A DNA stretch of 64,000 nt from Hyphococcus lacteus (GCF_041058985.1 NZ_JBEHZE010000001.1:1984001-2048000); one strand, 5' to 3'. Positions 1-9,249 are shown, counted from the stretch's first letter. The notes: a model not told the origin generated them from the letters alone. Program-made: numbers and translations.

Positions 1-36
1 GACAATTAAATTTCTTTCAAAAAAATGGAGAACTGA

Positions 37-663
37 ATGCTGCGGATAGGGGATGTTCTGGATGCTGCATCGGTAATCCCGGTGCTAGAGGTGCCCAATA
101 TCGATGTCGTAGAGCCGTTGGCGAATGCGCTTGCACGTGGAGGGCTTCGAGTTGTTGAGTTGACGTTGCGTACTGACTGTGCGCTTGAGGCGCTTTCAAG
201 AATGAAAGATTGCGCACCTGAATTAATTGTCGGTATTGGGACGGTTAGAACAGCGCTGGACATAGAGAGGTCGCGCGCGGCAGGTGCAGATTTTTTGGTA
301 AGCCCGGGGACAAGCAAAGCATTGATGGCAGCAATGCAGGGTGCCAAGATGCCTGCTCTGCCGGGGGTCGCAACAGCGTCTGAAGCGATGACGCTTTTTG
401 AGGCTGGTTTCACGGCTTTGAAATTGTTCCCGGCGGAAACGTCAGGCGGTATAGCGCATCTTAAGGCACTCAATGCTGCGCTTTCCGATATTCTCTTTTG
501 CCCGACGGGGGGGATCAACGCGGATAAGGCAGTAGATTATTTAGCTTTGCCTAATGTTGCTTGTGTTGGCGGGTCTTGGATCGCAACAAAAGCAATGATC
601 GAGGATGGTGACTGGGTCACGATTGAAGAGAATGCGAAAATCGCAGCCAGTATCAAGTCGTAG
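37..663 (+). CDS. eda: KDPG / KHG aldolase (2-dehydro-3-deoxy-phosphogluconate aldolase family)
   Basis: A class I aldolase of 208 residues that cleaves 2-keto-3-deoxy-6-phosphogluconate (or 4-hydroxy-2-oxoglutarate) to pyruvate and an aldehyde in the cytosol. The sequence shows the family hallmarks: a general acid/base Glu in VVELTLRT (Glu41) and the Schiff-base Lys in ALKLFPAE (Lys129), with the phosphate-binding PTGGI stretch after it. Length matches the family (about 205-215). A GGAGA ribosome site sits six bases before the ATG. It is the only gene of its operon inside the window, so its partner dehydratase or kinase would lie upstream. It converges on hyuB across a shared terminator. The exact substrate is inferred. 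Confidence 0.9.
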   Translation: MLRIGDVLDAASVIPVLEVPNIDVVEPLANALARGGLRVVELTLRTDCALEALSRMKDCAPELIVGIGTVRTALDIERSRAAGADFLVSPGTSKALMAAMQGAKMPALPGVATASEAMTLFEAGFTALKLFPAETSGGIAHLKALNAALSDILFCPTGGINADKAVDYLALPNVACVGGSWIATKAMIEDGDWVTIEENAKIAASIKS

Positions 664-683
664 CGCTCTGATCATTTGTAATA

Positions 684-717
684 AAAAAAGCACCGAAATT
701 TCTTTCGGTGCTTTTTT
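684..717. terminator. Bidirectional rho-independent terminator between eda and hyuB
   Basis: A nine-base perfect stem (GCACCGAAA at 690-698 with its complement at 703-711) with a four-base loop is flanked by an A-run on the left and a T-run on the right. It can therefore stop transcription of eda on the plus strand and of hyuB on the minus strand. Confidence 0.9.
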
Positions 718-732
718 GAGTTGTCCGGCTGA

Positions 733-2283
733 TTAGTTTGGTGAGCCGTAGCCACCACCACCCGGTGTTTTCATGAGGACTTCGTCGGTTGCCTCCATGG
801 GCAGTTTTTGTGCCTTCATGCGGGCTTCGCCGTTGACCTCGAATGAACCTGCGTGTCCCGGTTCGCCACCATCGAGCCCTTCGGCGGCAATATTGAGACG
901 GCTTGGAATAGCATTGAGCAACCACTCATTACCACTGCGCATTTTGAAGCCGATCGTTTGCCCATCGCCACCATGCTGCCTACCTGCGCCGCCGGTGCCA
1001 AGTGCGACCTCTTTGCGGGTAAACTCGATTGGAATTGATGCTTCAAGCACTTCGATGGGTACGGCTGCAACCCCGGTTGGATAGCATGTTGCGGAAAGAC
1101 CATTCTTGCCAGCGCGTGCACCCATACCGCCGGAATAGTTGAACATCGAACTGATAAACGGCTCGCCTTTGGAATCGCGTCCTTGGATTTGAATGGTCCA
1201 AACGGCACCAGACCCTTCTGCCAACACACGATCAGGCAATATTTGGGCAAAGGCTTTTAGGATTGGAAACGGCACGTACATGCCGACGACATGACGAGCA
1301 TTCACGGGCACCGGATACTCTGCGTTGATGATGCAGTTTTTCGGTGCTTTTACTTTGATCGGTCCGAGGCTACCTGCATTATTTGGAAGATCGGGGTTTA
1401 GAATACTGCGGATGGCAAATGTGGCATAGGCATGCGTATACGCCATAACCACGTTGATCCCGGCCTTCGACGGTGGAGAGCTTCCGTCGAAGTCTACAAT
1501 AATTTCACCGGCTTCATTATCGACAGTGACTTTTGTTTTGAGGGTAATGACTTCGCCGCCAGGAACGTCAAAGCTTGTCTCACCAAAGTAATCACCGGGT
1601 GTGAGTTTACGAATTGCGGCGCGAGTCGCGGTGTCAGAGCGTTTGATGATTTCGTCGGAAAGTTCGACAATATCATCAAGGCCATAGCGATCACACATCA
1701 TGTTGAGACGCTCGCCGCCCATTTTTCCACTAGAAACCTGTGCGGAAAGGTCACCAAAAATCGCATTTGGCGTGCGAACATTTTGGCGAATAATCCGATG
1801 AAGTGTTTCGTTCGGTTTGCCAGCCTCATAGAGCTTGAGGACAGGAATCCACAGGCCTTCTTCGTGAATATCACGTGCACCAGCACCAACACCATAACCA
1901 CCGATGTCAGTATGGTGGATCGTTGAGCCACAATAGCCGAGAATCTTTCCCTTACGGAAAATTGGTGTCAACACTGTGATATCAAAGAAGTGCCCCGCAG
2001 ACATCCATGGATCATTCGTGATCAGAACGTCACCTGGTTCTAGGTCTTCTGGTTTGATAATGGCCACCAGGTTTTTTGCTGCCGCACCAAGTGAGTTAAT
2101 GTGGCCGGGTGTCCCCGTAATCGCTTGCGCCACCATATTGGCATCAGCGTCAAACAAAGCAGTAGCAAGATCCCCAGCTTCGCGAACGATTGGGCTAAAG
2201 GCAATTCGTTGTAAAGCTTTCGCCTGCTCGCTAACGATGCTGACGAGGTTGCCCCACATAATTTCTAATTCAATACCGTCCAT
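733..2283 (-). CDS. hyuB: Hydantoinase B / oxoprolinase family subunit (HyuB-like)
   Basis: About 516 residues. This is the second subunit of the ATP-dependent hydantoinase/5-oxoprolinase family, which also includes acetone and acetophenone carboxylase subunits. The body carries the family's stretches (VSEQAKALQRIAFSPIV near the start, VLITNDPWMSAGH, GGMGARAGKNG, PGGGGYGSP at the end). The start at 2283 (MDGIELEIMW) is chosen because AGGAG lies eight bases upstream; the open frame continues 22 codons further up but overlaps hyuA. It follows hyuA by 14 bases and should form a heteromer with it. Whether the pair hydrolyses a lactam or hydantoin or carboxylates a ketone cannot be read from the sequence. 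Confidence 0.88.
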   Translation of the reverse strand: MDGIELEIMWGNLVSIVSEQAKALQRIAFSPIVREAGDLATALFDADANMVAQAITGTPGHINSLGAAAKNLVAIIKPEDLEPGDVLITNDPWMSAGHFFDITVLTPIFRKGKILGYCGSTIHHTDIGGYGVGAGARDIHEEGLWIPVLKLYEAGKPNETLHRIIRQNVRTPNAIFGDLSAQVSSGKMGGERLNMMCDRYGLDDIVELSDEIIKRSDTATRAAIRKLTPGDYFGETSFDVPGGEVITLKTKVTVDNEAGEIIVDFDGSSPPSKAGINVVMAYTHAYATFAIRSILNPDLPNNAGSLGPIKVKAPKNCIINAEYPVPVNARHVVGMYVPFPILKAFAQILPDRVLAEGSGAVWTIQIQGRDSKGEPFISSMFNYSGGMGARAGKNGLSATCYPTGVAAVPIEVLEASIPIEFTRKEVALGTGGAGRQHGGDGQTIGFKMRSGNEWLLNAIPSRLNIAAEGLDGGEPGHAGSFEVNGEARMKAQKLPMEATDEVLMKTPGGGGYGSPN

Positions 2284-2297
2284 TATATTAGCTCCTA

Positions 2298-4367
2298 TTA
2301 ATTTCTGTCCGCGATGAGGCTGCCGTCTTCGTGAACGGACAGCGTCCAATGAGGCAGAATAAATGCGGTTGTTTCGCGTTCCTCAATAATGACGGGGCCA
2401 GTAACCTTTTGACCTGCGGCTAGAGCGTGACGATCATAAACCGGCACAGAAGTATTTTTACCTTCGTAATAAACGTCACGATGCGCTTTAGGTTCAGCCA
2501 CTTCACTAGGAAGGCTGTGGCGGGCTTCGCGGCCAGAATCGAGACTGCTTGCAGTGACACGAAGGTTGACAATTTCGATGCCAATATCGTCGAGTTGAAC
2601 ACCGTATAGTGTTTTATAACCCTCTTCGAAGCGTTGACGTAGGTCTTCGATGTTGCGGCTCTGCGCTGGGTTATCACTAAGCGTAACGGTGACTTCGTTT
2701 TGCTGGCCAAAGTAACGCATATCAATCGCATACTGATAGGTGATCGCGTCTTTCACGATACCGGCTTCAGCAAGTGCTGCTTCGCCCTCTGTCAGCATTT
2801 CAGAAATTCGTTCACTGATAATATCCCATTTGATCGAATCGAGTTGCGTAACCGCACTGCGTACAAGGTCGAGACGAACAGGCGTGATCAACGTGCCAAA
2901 AGCACTGAGAACACTTGCCATTGGGGGGTAAATAACTTGCGAGCTGTCCAGGCGTTCAGCCACATAACAAGCATGTACCGGCCCGGCACCACCAAAGGCT
3001 AAAAGCGGGAGGCCACGATAGTTAACGCCGCGGTCGGTCGCATGTGCCCGCGCAGCAGCGGCCATAGATTCGCCGACCACGCTGAAAATACCGAAGGCCG
3101 TATCTTCGATCGAGGTGCCTAATTTGTCGCCCAAACGTTTCAAGGCGGCGCGTGATGCATCGGCATCCAGTTTCATATCGCCGCCAAGGAAATTATCGGC
3201 ATCAAGAATACCGAGTGCGACATCAGCATCCGTCACGCACGGGTTCTCGCCACCACGACCGTAACATGCAGGACCGGGGTTCGAGCCAGCGCTATCAGGG
3301 CCAACCTTTAGAAGGCCGAGATCGTCAACACGAGCAATAGAACCGCCGCCGGCGCCAATTTCGATCATATCGATTGAAGGGATCGTAATCGGCATGCCGC
3401 TGCCGGGTTTAAAGCGATAACGTCTATCGACTTCAAAATCGCCAATCACCAGTGGGTTCGCGTCCTGGATGAGGCAAGCTTTGGCCGTGGTGCCGCCCAT
3501 GTCAAATGACATTAGGTTTTCAATACCGTGTTTGCCCGCGAAATAACTTGCGACCAGCGCACCTGCAGCAGGGCCGGATTCGATCATCCGAACCGGGAAG
3601 GAACCAGCGACATTCGCGCCAACCACACCACCGTTTGAAAGCATAATCAGCGGTTGTTGATCGACCTTACGATCACGGAGGTTTTGGATCAGTCCGTCGA
3701 GATAGGGTCGAGTAATCGGAACCGTATAAGCATTCAGCGCCGCGGTGCTCGTGCGAAGATATTCGCGCATTTGTGGCGCGACATCGCTTGATAGCGTAAC
3801 GTAAATCTCGGGTGCGACTTCATTGATGATTTTGCGCAAAGCGCGTTCGTTATCGGGCACGAGATAGCTGTTCAAAAGACAAACAGCGACTGATTGGATG
3901 CCTTTGTCTTGAAGTGCTTTTGCGACTTTGCGGGCTTCATCTTCGTTGATCGTTTTGCCGACTGTGCCATCAGCGTAGGTCCGTTCGTCTACAGTCCACG
4001 TTGTATCGCGTTCGATCAAAGGCGTTGGGTATTCGATCTGAGGGTCGAACATATCATAACGGTGTTCGTCACGGATGTAGAGCACATCCCGGAAGCCCTC
4101 GGTTGTGATCAGTGCCGTCGGAAACCCTTTGCGCTCGATAAGTGCGTTGGTAACAACAGTGGTCGCGTGGGCAACAACGTCATTGACGTCTTCGAAAGAG
4201 ATACCCGCTTTTTCAAAAACCAGGTCAGTTGCGCGGAAAAAACCTTGCAATAAATCTTCGTGTGTCGTCAGCGTTTTGTCGGTCCAGGCTTGGCCGTCAT
4301 TACGAATGAGGACGACATCTGTGAATGTGCCGCCGATGTCGACTGCAATACCATATCTGGCAGTCAT
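2298..4367 (-). CDS. hyuA: Hydantoinase A / oxoprolinase family ATPase subunit (HyuA-like)
   Basis: A 689-residue protein with the actin-like ATPase fold of the hydantoinase/oxoprolinase family. The phosphate-1 loop VDIGGTFTD is at residues 9-17, the second nucleotide motif DMGGTTAK at 289-296, and a glycine-rich EIGAGGGSIA follows. It would supply ATP-driven activation of a lactam, hydantoin or ketone while HyuB forms the other half. AGGAGAG precedes the ATG, and the ATG overlaps the stop of the upstream IclR gene by four bases (ATGA), implying translational coupling. Length is normal for the family. In characterised relatives the substrates are N-methylhydantoin, 5-oxoproline, acetone or acetophenone; none can be chosen here. 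Confidence 0.9.
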   Translation of the reverse strand: MTARYGIAVDIGGTFTDVVLIRNDGQAWTDKTLTTHEDLLQGFFRATDLVFEKAGISFEDVNDVVAHATTVVTNALIERKGFPTALITTEGFRDVLYIRDEHRYDMFDPQIEYPTPLIERDTTWTVDERTYADGTVGKTINEDEARKVAKALQDKGIQSVAVCLLNSYLVPDNERALRKIINEVAPEIYVTLSSDVAPQMREYLRTSTAALNAYTVPITRPYLDGLIQNLRDRKVDQQPLIMLSNGGVVGANVAGSFPVRMIESGPAAGALVASYFAGKHGIENLMSFDMGGTTAKACLIQDANPLVIGDFEVDRRYRFKPGSGMPITIPSIDMIEIGAGGGSIARVDDLGLLKVGPDSAGSNPGPACYGRGGENPCVTDADVALGILDADNFLGGDMKLDADASRAALKRLGDKLGTSIEDTAFGIFSVVGESMAAAARAHATDRGVNYRGLPLLAFGGAGPVHACYVAERLDSSQVIYPPMASVLSAFGTLITPVRLDLVRSAVTQLDSIKWDIISERISEMLTEGEAALAEAGIVKDAITYQYAIDMRYFGQQNEVTVTLSDNPAQSRNIEDLRQRFEEGYKTLYGVQLDDIGIEIVNLRVTASSLDSGREARHSLPSEVAEPKAHRDVYYEGKNTSVPVYDRHALAAGQKVTGPVIIEERETTAFILPHWTLSVHEDGSLIADRN

Positions 4368-5128
4368 GCAACTCTCTCCTTAAATGTAAGTTCTGATGAA
4401 ATTTTACGGCTCGCGCTTTGAATATCTTGAATCAAAGCATCCGATGGGGTTGGTGCAACATGTTCGATCGAGCCGAGAATTGATATTGTGCCGGCCAAAT
4501 CGCCGACACCGTCAAAAATTGGAGCGGCGAGGGCATTAATGCCGGGGATGACTTCGCCGGGCGCGACAGCCCAACCGTGATCTTTGATGGCAACGAGTTC
4601 ATTCAGTAGTTTGTCGAAGTCACAACCAGATTTTGCAAGCGCTGCGCGGCGGCGCGCGACATCCAGTAATTGTCCGGACTCGTCATGTGCAAGGGCTATC
4701 TTTCCCTGTGCGGATGAATAAAATTCAAAGAACGATCCTGGATTCGAGGTGATTTCTACCGCGCCACCACCACGAAGTATCTCGAGATTGCGTATGCCGT
4801 CAGCTTCGACTTCGCCGATTGTGACTGTTTGTCTTGTTTTATCGCGCAATTCAATCAGATGGGGGCGAGCGACAGTAAGTAATTCGACAATTCCATGGCT
4901 GGCTTGGCTGATATAGCGTATTTTTGATGTTAAAAAATACAAGCTAGATTGGTCTTGGCGAACATAACCCAATAAAACCAACGTTTTTAGATGGCGATGA
5001 ATTCTTGGCTTGTTCGTGCCCATGGCGTTGGCAAGGAATGTGATAGACACAGGTCCGCCAGCTTCGGCCATAAACTCCACAATGTGGAATGATGCGACTA
5101 CTGAGTTAATGGGAACGGAATTAGACAT
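4364..5128 (-). CDS. IclR-family transcriptional regulator
   Basis: A 254-residue regulator. An N-terminal winged helix-turn-helix spans roughly residues 12-60 (ITFLANAMGTNKPRIHRHLKTL), followed by the IclR effector domain. The latter shows typical stretches such as FYSSAQGKIALA and a C-terminal VIPGINALAAPIFD. IclR proteins usually bind small organic acids or aromatic intermediates. The gene lies inside the cupin-aldolase-hyuAB operon, 21 bases after the aldolase and overlapping hyuA by four bases. It most likely controls this operon and perhaps the divergent acyl-CoA ligase operon. A 12-base palindrome at 6329-6340 is a candidate operator (inference). Confidence 0.9.
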   Translation of the reverse strand: MSNSVPINSVVASFHIVEFMAEAGGPVSITFLANAMGTNKPRIHRHLKTLVLLGYVRQDQSSLYFLTSKIRYISQASHGIVELLTVARPHLIELRDKTRQTVTIGEVEADGIRNLEILRGGGAVEITSNPGSFFEFYSSAQGKIALAHDESGQLLDVARRRAALAKSGCDFDKLLNELVAIKDHGWAVAPGEVIPGINALAAPIFDGVGDLAGTISILGSIEHVAPTPSDALIQDIQSASRKISSELTFKERVA

Positions 5129-5149
5129 TTCTTCTCACTGATGAACTTT

Positions 5150-5932
5150 TTAATCGCTTATTTTGCGAAAAGTAGCACTGGTTTCGGTGACGGCCTTGCG
5201 CAATAGCGCCTGATCCGTTGAGACTGTGAAAAAACTAATGCCCTTATTAAGTTGGTCAGCGATATTTTCTGGATCGCTGACAAAAATTCCGAGGGCAGTT
5301 TTTGAATCGCGAAAACTATCGCAAATTTGATCAATCGCTTTTGTTACTTTTGGCCCGCCAAATTGTTTTTCGTTTAATGAATTTGCGAGGTCCGCCGGTC
5401 CGATTAGAATGCCGCTTAAACCATCCGAGGCGGCAATGCTGGCGGCATTTTCAACCCCTTTGGTATCCTCGATTTGACCAATAATTATAGTGCTTTCGTC
5501 GCTTCTTGCCGTATAGCTCCAAGCGTTTTGGGTACCATAACCAGCGGCACGTTGACTGGCGGAAAAGCCGCGCCCGGCGCCATCATAACGGGATGCGCTG
5601 ACAATGTTATTTGCGTCATCGGCCGACTGAATATGCGGTACAATTATGCCTGATGCCCCTAGGTCTAAAACACGTAGAATTGAATCCGGTGTTTTATTTG
5701 GAATTCGAACCAACGCAGGAAGGTTAACCGAGCGAGCGGCGAGGATGCATTGATCAAGTGACGAAACATCAAATGGGGCATGTTCTGCATCAAGAACAAT
5801 AAAATCTAATCCCGTGCCGCCGAGAATTTCAATAATATGCGGTGAGGGGGTTTTTACGAATGTCCCAATGACGGGATCGCCAGCTTCGATTTTGTGACGG
5901 AGCGATTTTGTAACGTCGAGATAATCACTCAT
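5150..5932 (-). CDS. HpcH/HpaI-family class II aldolase (2-keto-3-deoxy acid aldolase)
   Basis: A 260-residue metal-dependent aldolase that releases pyruvate from 2-keto-3-deoxy or 4-hydroxy-2-keto acids. Visible motifs are IVLDAEHAPFD with the catalytic His51, and the metal ligands Glu155 (GQIEDTKG) and Asp181 (IGPADLA). ATG at 5932 is preferred: it gives a normal HpaI N-terminus (MSDYLDVTKSL) and overlaps the cupin stop by eight bases with GAG-rich sequence before it. A longer frame to 5965 lies wholly within the cupin gene. The context (HyuAB, cupin, IclR) suggests it acts late in the pathway, giving pyruvate. Its natural substrate is unknown; 2-keto-3-deoxyrhamnonate and 4-hydroxy-2-oxoheptanedioate are substrates of relatives. 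Confidence 0.88.
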   Translation of the reverse strand: MSDYLDVTKSLRHKIEAGDPVIGTFVKTPSPHIIEILGGTGLDFIVLDAEHAPFDVSSLDQCILAARSVNLPALVRIPNKTPDSILRVLDLGASGIIVPHIQSADDANNIVSASRYDGAGRGFSASQRAAGYGTQNAWSYTARSDESTIIIGQIEDTKGVENAASIAASDGLSGILIGPADLANSLNEKQFGGPKVTKAIDQICDSFRDSKTALGIFVSDPENIADQLNKGISFFTVSTDQALLRKAVTETSATFRKISD

Positions 5933-6305
5933 CGCTCTCAAAGTCCTTTTCCTGATATTCGACAAGGTGCCGATAATCTTCGCGGATCGGAGAAAATACG
6001 TCGAGATTCATGACTGTCTCGTCGCCGATGGGGTGACCGTAATGCTCCACGTTCGGTGGAATACGGATCAGGCTACCGGGCCCACCTTCGACGACATCCT
6101 CGCCCACGTGAAAGCGCATTTGGCCCTGAACGATATAAACTACCTGTTCAAAAGGATGGCTGTGTGGGTTGGTTTCCATGCCGGGTTCAAGCCAATTCAT
6201 GACCATGAGAACATTGTCGCCGCGAAAACCAGCGCGGGACACACCTTTTCTAACGACTTCGCGTTCCAATTCATCCCAATTGTAGATTGGTGTTTTCTTG
6301 GTCAT
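5925..6305 (-). CDS. Small single-domain cupin protein
   Basis: A 126-residue cupin. Motif 1 (PHSHPFEQVVYIVQG) supplies His48, His50 and Glu53; motif 2 (GSLIRIPPNVEHYGHP) supplies His88, so a full metal site is present. Such proteins are often isomerases, lyases or dioxygenases in sugar-acid or aromatic pathways, but the fold alone does not define the reaction. It is the first gene of the leftward operon; GAGGA precedes its ATG by six bases. It is translationally coupled to the aldolase through an eight-base overlap. Confidence 0.85.
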   Translation of the reverse strand: MTKKTPIYNWDELEREVVRKGVSRAGFRGDNVLMVMNWLEPGMETNPHSHPFEQVVYIVQGQMRFHVGEDVVEGGPGSLIRIPPNVEHYGHPIGDETVMNLDVFSPIREDYRHLVEYQEKDFESDE

Positions 6306-6443
6306 TTTCGATCCTCGCCATCAAAAGAGTTATGCATAACATAATATATATATTCTCTAGCATAATCAGAGCAAGTTTGGTTATATTCGTCAAGTGCGAT
6401 TCCGCTCCGGCGGTTAAAAGAATCAGTAGACGGAGAGAAGTCC
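6306..6443. promoter_or_regulatory. Divergent promoter region with a 12-base palindrome
   Basis: This 138-base gap separates the leftward cupin operon from the rightward acyl-CoA ligase operon. It holds the perfect palindrome GTTATGCATAAC at 6329-6340, next to an alternating AT run (ATAATATATATATT) that could hold -10 elements for either direction. The palindrome is a reasonable operator for the IclR protein encoded in the leftward operon (inference). No sigma-70 -35/-10 pair stands out with certainty. Confidence 0.5.
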
Positions 6444-7964
6444 GTGAATATTGCGATCCATTTGCAGCGTGCGGGGCGCGCGTTTCCTCAATCTGTGGCG
6501 ATTGCTGTTGGCACGCGTTCAATCGTTGATTACGGCACTCTTTGTGGGCGGGTCGGCAAGATTGCTCATGCTTTACGTAATCGCTACAACCTTTCGGAAG
6601 GTGACTTTGTCGCTATAGCCGCCGACAATTGCCCTGAATATCTCGAAGCTCTTTATGCGTGTTGGTGGGCAGGTCTTGTGGCGGTGCCCATAAATGCCAA
6701 GCTTCATTCTAAAGAGTTTGAATATATTCTCTCCCATAGCGGGGCTAAGCTTTGTGTTGTGTCGTCACGTCTAAGCGCCGGTATCGGTGGGCTTGAACTC
6801 GATAGCTTAGAGAAAATTATTGAAATTGGTTCGGCCGAATATACTGGGATGTATGCCAGCCCAGAATTGGAATTGGTTCATCGTGATGCCAATGATGCCG
6901 CTTGGCTTTTCTATACTAGCGGTACAACAGGAAGACCCAAGGGCGCTGTTCTTACTCATCGAAATCTTCTTGCGATGTCATTTTGTTATTTTGCTGACGT
7001 CGATCAAGAAAGCCCATGGCGAACCATTGTTCATGCTGCACCACTAAGCCATGGTTCAGGCCTATATGCGTTGGCCCACGTTATGAAAGCGAGCTGTCAC
7101 GCTATACCCGAGAGTGGCGGTTTTGACGTTGAAGAAATTTACAGCTTAATCCGTGATCATCATAATGTTGTTTTCTTTGCCGCTCCGACGATGGTCTCGC
7201 GTCTGTTGAAACACCCTAATGATGTAGATACATCGAATTTAAAAGCGATCATTTACGGCGGCGGACCGATGTATCTAGAGGATTGCCTCGCGGGATTGAC
7301 CCGGTTTGGACCGAAAATGGCCCAGCTCTATGGGCAGGGCGAAACACCGATGACAATCACAGCATTGAGCAGCCTAGCGCATAGTGAGAATAACCACCCT
7401 GATCGTTATAATCGATTGAGTTCGGTTGGCATCGCGCAAAGCGCGGTTGATGTTCGAGTGGTTGATGAATGTGGTAATTTTCTCCTAGCTGGTGAAGTGG
7501 GCGAGGTGGTCGTGCGCGGTGCCACGGTTATGCACGAATATTGGAAAAACCCGGAAGCTACGAAAGATACAATTCGCGATGGTTGGCTTCATACGGGGGA
7601 CTTTGGTGTTTTTGATAAGGGCGGTTATTTAACACTGAAAGATCGCGCTAAGGATCTGATCATTTCTGGCGGTACGAATATCTACCCGCGCGAAGTCGAA
7701 GAGGTTTTGCTCAAGCATGATGCCGTCATAGAGGCATCTGTCATCGGACGTGCGGATGATGATTGGGGCGAGATTGTTATTGCCTATGTTGTCTCACGTT
7801 CGGGTGCCCGGCCAGAACCGGCGGAATTAGATGCCTTGTGCCTTAGTGAAATAGCTCGGTTTAAACGGCCAAAACATTATGTTTTTGTCGAGGAGCTACC
7901 AAAAAATAATTACGGTAAGGTTCTGAAATCTGATTTACGTGAAATCGATAAGTTGAAAAAGTAA
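6444..7964 (+). CDS. Class I adenylate-forming acyl-CoA synthetase
   Basis: A 506-residue AMP-dependent CoA ligase: carboxylate + ATP + CoA gives acyl-CoA + AMP + PPi. The phosphate-binding motif YTSGTTGRPKG lies at residues 157-167, the A5-like YGQGET around 290, the hinge region DRAKDLIISGG near 410, and the catalytic C-terminal Lys in NNYGKVLK at about 492. The start is GTG at 6444 with GGAGAGAAG just upstream. It opens the rightward operon. With the following SDR and thiolase it probably activates and degrades an acid by a beta-oxidation-like route. Substrate (aryl, alkyl or other) is not readable. Confidence 0.9.
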   Translation: MNIAIHLQRAGRAFPQSVAIAVGTRSIVDYGTLCGRVGKIAHALRNRYNLSEGDFVAIAADNCPEYLEALYACWWAGLVAVPINAKLHSKEFEYILSHSGAKLCVVSSRLSAGIGGLELDSLEKIIEIGSAEYTGMYASPELELVHRDANDAAWLFYTSGTTGRPKGAVLTHRNLLAMSFCYFADVDQESPWRTIVHAAPLSHGSGLYALAHVMKASCHAIPESGGFDVEEIYSLIRDHHNVVFFAAPTMVSRLLKHPNDVDTSNLKAIIYGGGPMYLEDCLAGLTRFGPKMAQLYGQGETPMTITALSSLAHSENNHPDRYNRLSSVGIAQSAVDVRVVDECGNFLLAGEVGEVVVRGATVMHEYWKNPEATKDTIRDGWLHTGDFGVFDKGGYLTLKDRAKDLIISGGTNIYPREVEEVLLKHDAVIEASVIGRADDDWGEIVIAYVVSRSGARPEPAELDALCLSEIARFKRPKHYVFVEELPKNNYGKVLKSDLREIDKLKK

Positions 7965-7991
7965 TATGTACACGAAGAAAATAGAGGTATT

Positions 7992-8816
7992 ATGAAAAAT
8001 TGGTTGATTACTGGCGTTAGTAGCGGAATCGGTCTTGCCTTAGCAAAGGAAGTGCTGGCTTCAGGTGACAAAGTTGTCGGCACCGTGAGAAGCGAGAAAG
8101 ACAAAGAGGCGTTTCAATCGCTCCATGCGGAAAACGCGTTTGGTATTCTTCTTGATGTCACAGATAGTGACAAAATTCCGGGTGCGATTCTCGAAGCCGA
8201 GGCCTGCACGGGCGGCTTGGATGTATTGGTCAATAATGCAGGTTTTGGCCTAATTGGCGCGGTCGAAGAGGTTTCGCTAGAGGAATTGCGCCGGGTTTTT
8301 GAGGTCAATTTTTTTGGTGCTTTCTCGGTTACGCAGGCTGTGTTGCCGAAAATGCGAGAGCGTCGTTCGGGACAGATCGTGAATGTTACATCCGTGAGCG
8401 GACTTGCGCCTTGGGCTGGCTCTGCGGCGTATGGTGCCAGTAAGTATGCGCTGGAATGCTTGGGACAGACATTGGCGCAGGAGGTCGCTGAATTTGGCAT
8501 TAAAGTCACAAATATAGAACCCGGAGCCATAGAAACCGACTTTGGCAAGCGCTCTTTGGTGACAGCAGAACGCCAGGTCGACGCATATAAAGGCACGGTT
8601 ACAGAGCTGCCGCGAAAAGTTCTGGCGGACACTAGCAGCTATGGTGGGGATGTGGCTAAAGCGGCTAAGGCAATCGTGAACGCTCTGGGGGATGAGACGC
8701 CACCGACACATCTTTTGCTGGGTGAGGACGCGGTTTATTACGCCGGAGAACAATTAAATACATTCATTCGTGATATGACGAAATGGATGCCTGTGACCAT
8801 GAGTATTAAAAAATAG
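7992..8816 (+). CDS. Short-chain dehydrogenase/reductase (SDR)
   Basis: A 274-residue classical SDR. The dinucleotide-binding TGVSSGIG lies at residues 7-14, NNAG at 81-84, and the catalytic Ser136, Tyr147 and Lys151 (YGASK) are all present. The C-terminal part is longer than in 245-residue FabG types and resembles SDRs that oxidise or reduce free alcohols or ketones. It lies 27 bases after the acyl-CoA ligase and 11 bases before the SnoaL-like gene. In context it may oxidise a hydroxyacyl or alcohol intermediate (inference). Cofactor preference is uncertain. Confidence 0.88.
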   Translation: MKNWLITGVSSGIGLALAKEVLASGDKVVGTVRSEKDKEAFQSLHAENAFGILLDVTDSDKIPGAILEAEACTGGLDVLVNNAGFGLIGAVEEVSLEELRRVFEVNFFGAFSVTQAVLPKMRERRSGQIVNVTSVSGLAPWAGSAAYGASKYALECLGQTLAQEVAEFGIKVTNIEPGAIETDFGKRSLVTAERQVDAYKGTVTELPRKVLADTSSYGGDVAKAAKAIVNALGDETPPTHLLLGEDAVYYAGEQLNTFIRDMTKWMPVTMSIKK

Positions 8817-8827
8817 GCGGGCTAAAA

Positions 8828-9217
8828 ATGTCAGAAGATAAATCAACAAAAGCGGTTGCTCTTCGCTATATGGCATCATTCGCAACTGGTGATCCCGATC
8901 AGGTCGCGGCCAATGTGACTGAAGATTTTGTCAACACTCAAACCGGTGCCTTGGGAAAAGGGTGCGAGACACGTGAGGTTTATCGTGGCCGCCTAAAAGG
9001 GTTCCTCGGAAGTTTTGTCGGGCTTAAATACGAGCCGGTTGATGTTATCGAAAATGGCGGAAAAGTAGCGATCACCTATCGGATGCGCGCTGAAAGCGAC
9101 GGCCACCCAATCGACATACCGGGTGTCATGGTTGTTGAGGTTCGCGATGGTCTCGTGGCAGGGCGCCAAGACTATTGGGATGGGCTGACATTTCTGCAGC
9201 AGACTAAACAAGCATAA
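8828..9217 (+). CDS. SnoaL-like / NTF2-fold small protein
   Basis: A 129-residue protein with the alpha+beta-barrel pattern of the SnoaL/nuclear-transport-factor-2 superfamily: an N-terminal helix with ALRYMASFATGDPD, then strands around ENGGKVAITYRMRAESDGH and VMVVEVRDGLVAGRQDYWD. Members act as isomerases, dehydratases, cyclases or non-enzymatic binders. Here it is sandwiched between SDR and thiolase genes with spacings of 11 and 32 bases, so a role on the same intermediate, such as a double-bond isomerase or hydratase, is plausible but unproven. Confidence 0.75.
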   Translation: MSEDKSTKAVALRYMASFATGDPDQVAANVTEDFVNTQTGALGKGCETREVYRGRLKGFLGSFVGLKYEPVDVIENGGKVAITYRMRAESDGHPIDIPGVMVVEVRDGLVAGRQDYWDGLTFLQQTKQA

Positions 9218-9249
9218 ATTGTAAAGTATATACAAGGTAAGGATTCGTC

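Noticed and set aside
733..2349. HyuB frame extended upstream to 2349
   Set aside because: The extension overlaps hyuA and lacks a ribosome site; ATG at 2283 has AGGAG at good distance.
8114..8753. Long antisense frames opposite the SDR gene
   Set aside because: They are codon-bias shadows of a clear SDR with complete catalytic motifs.
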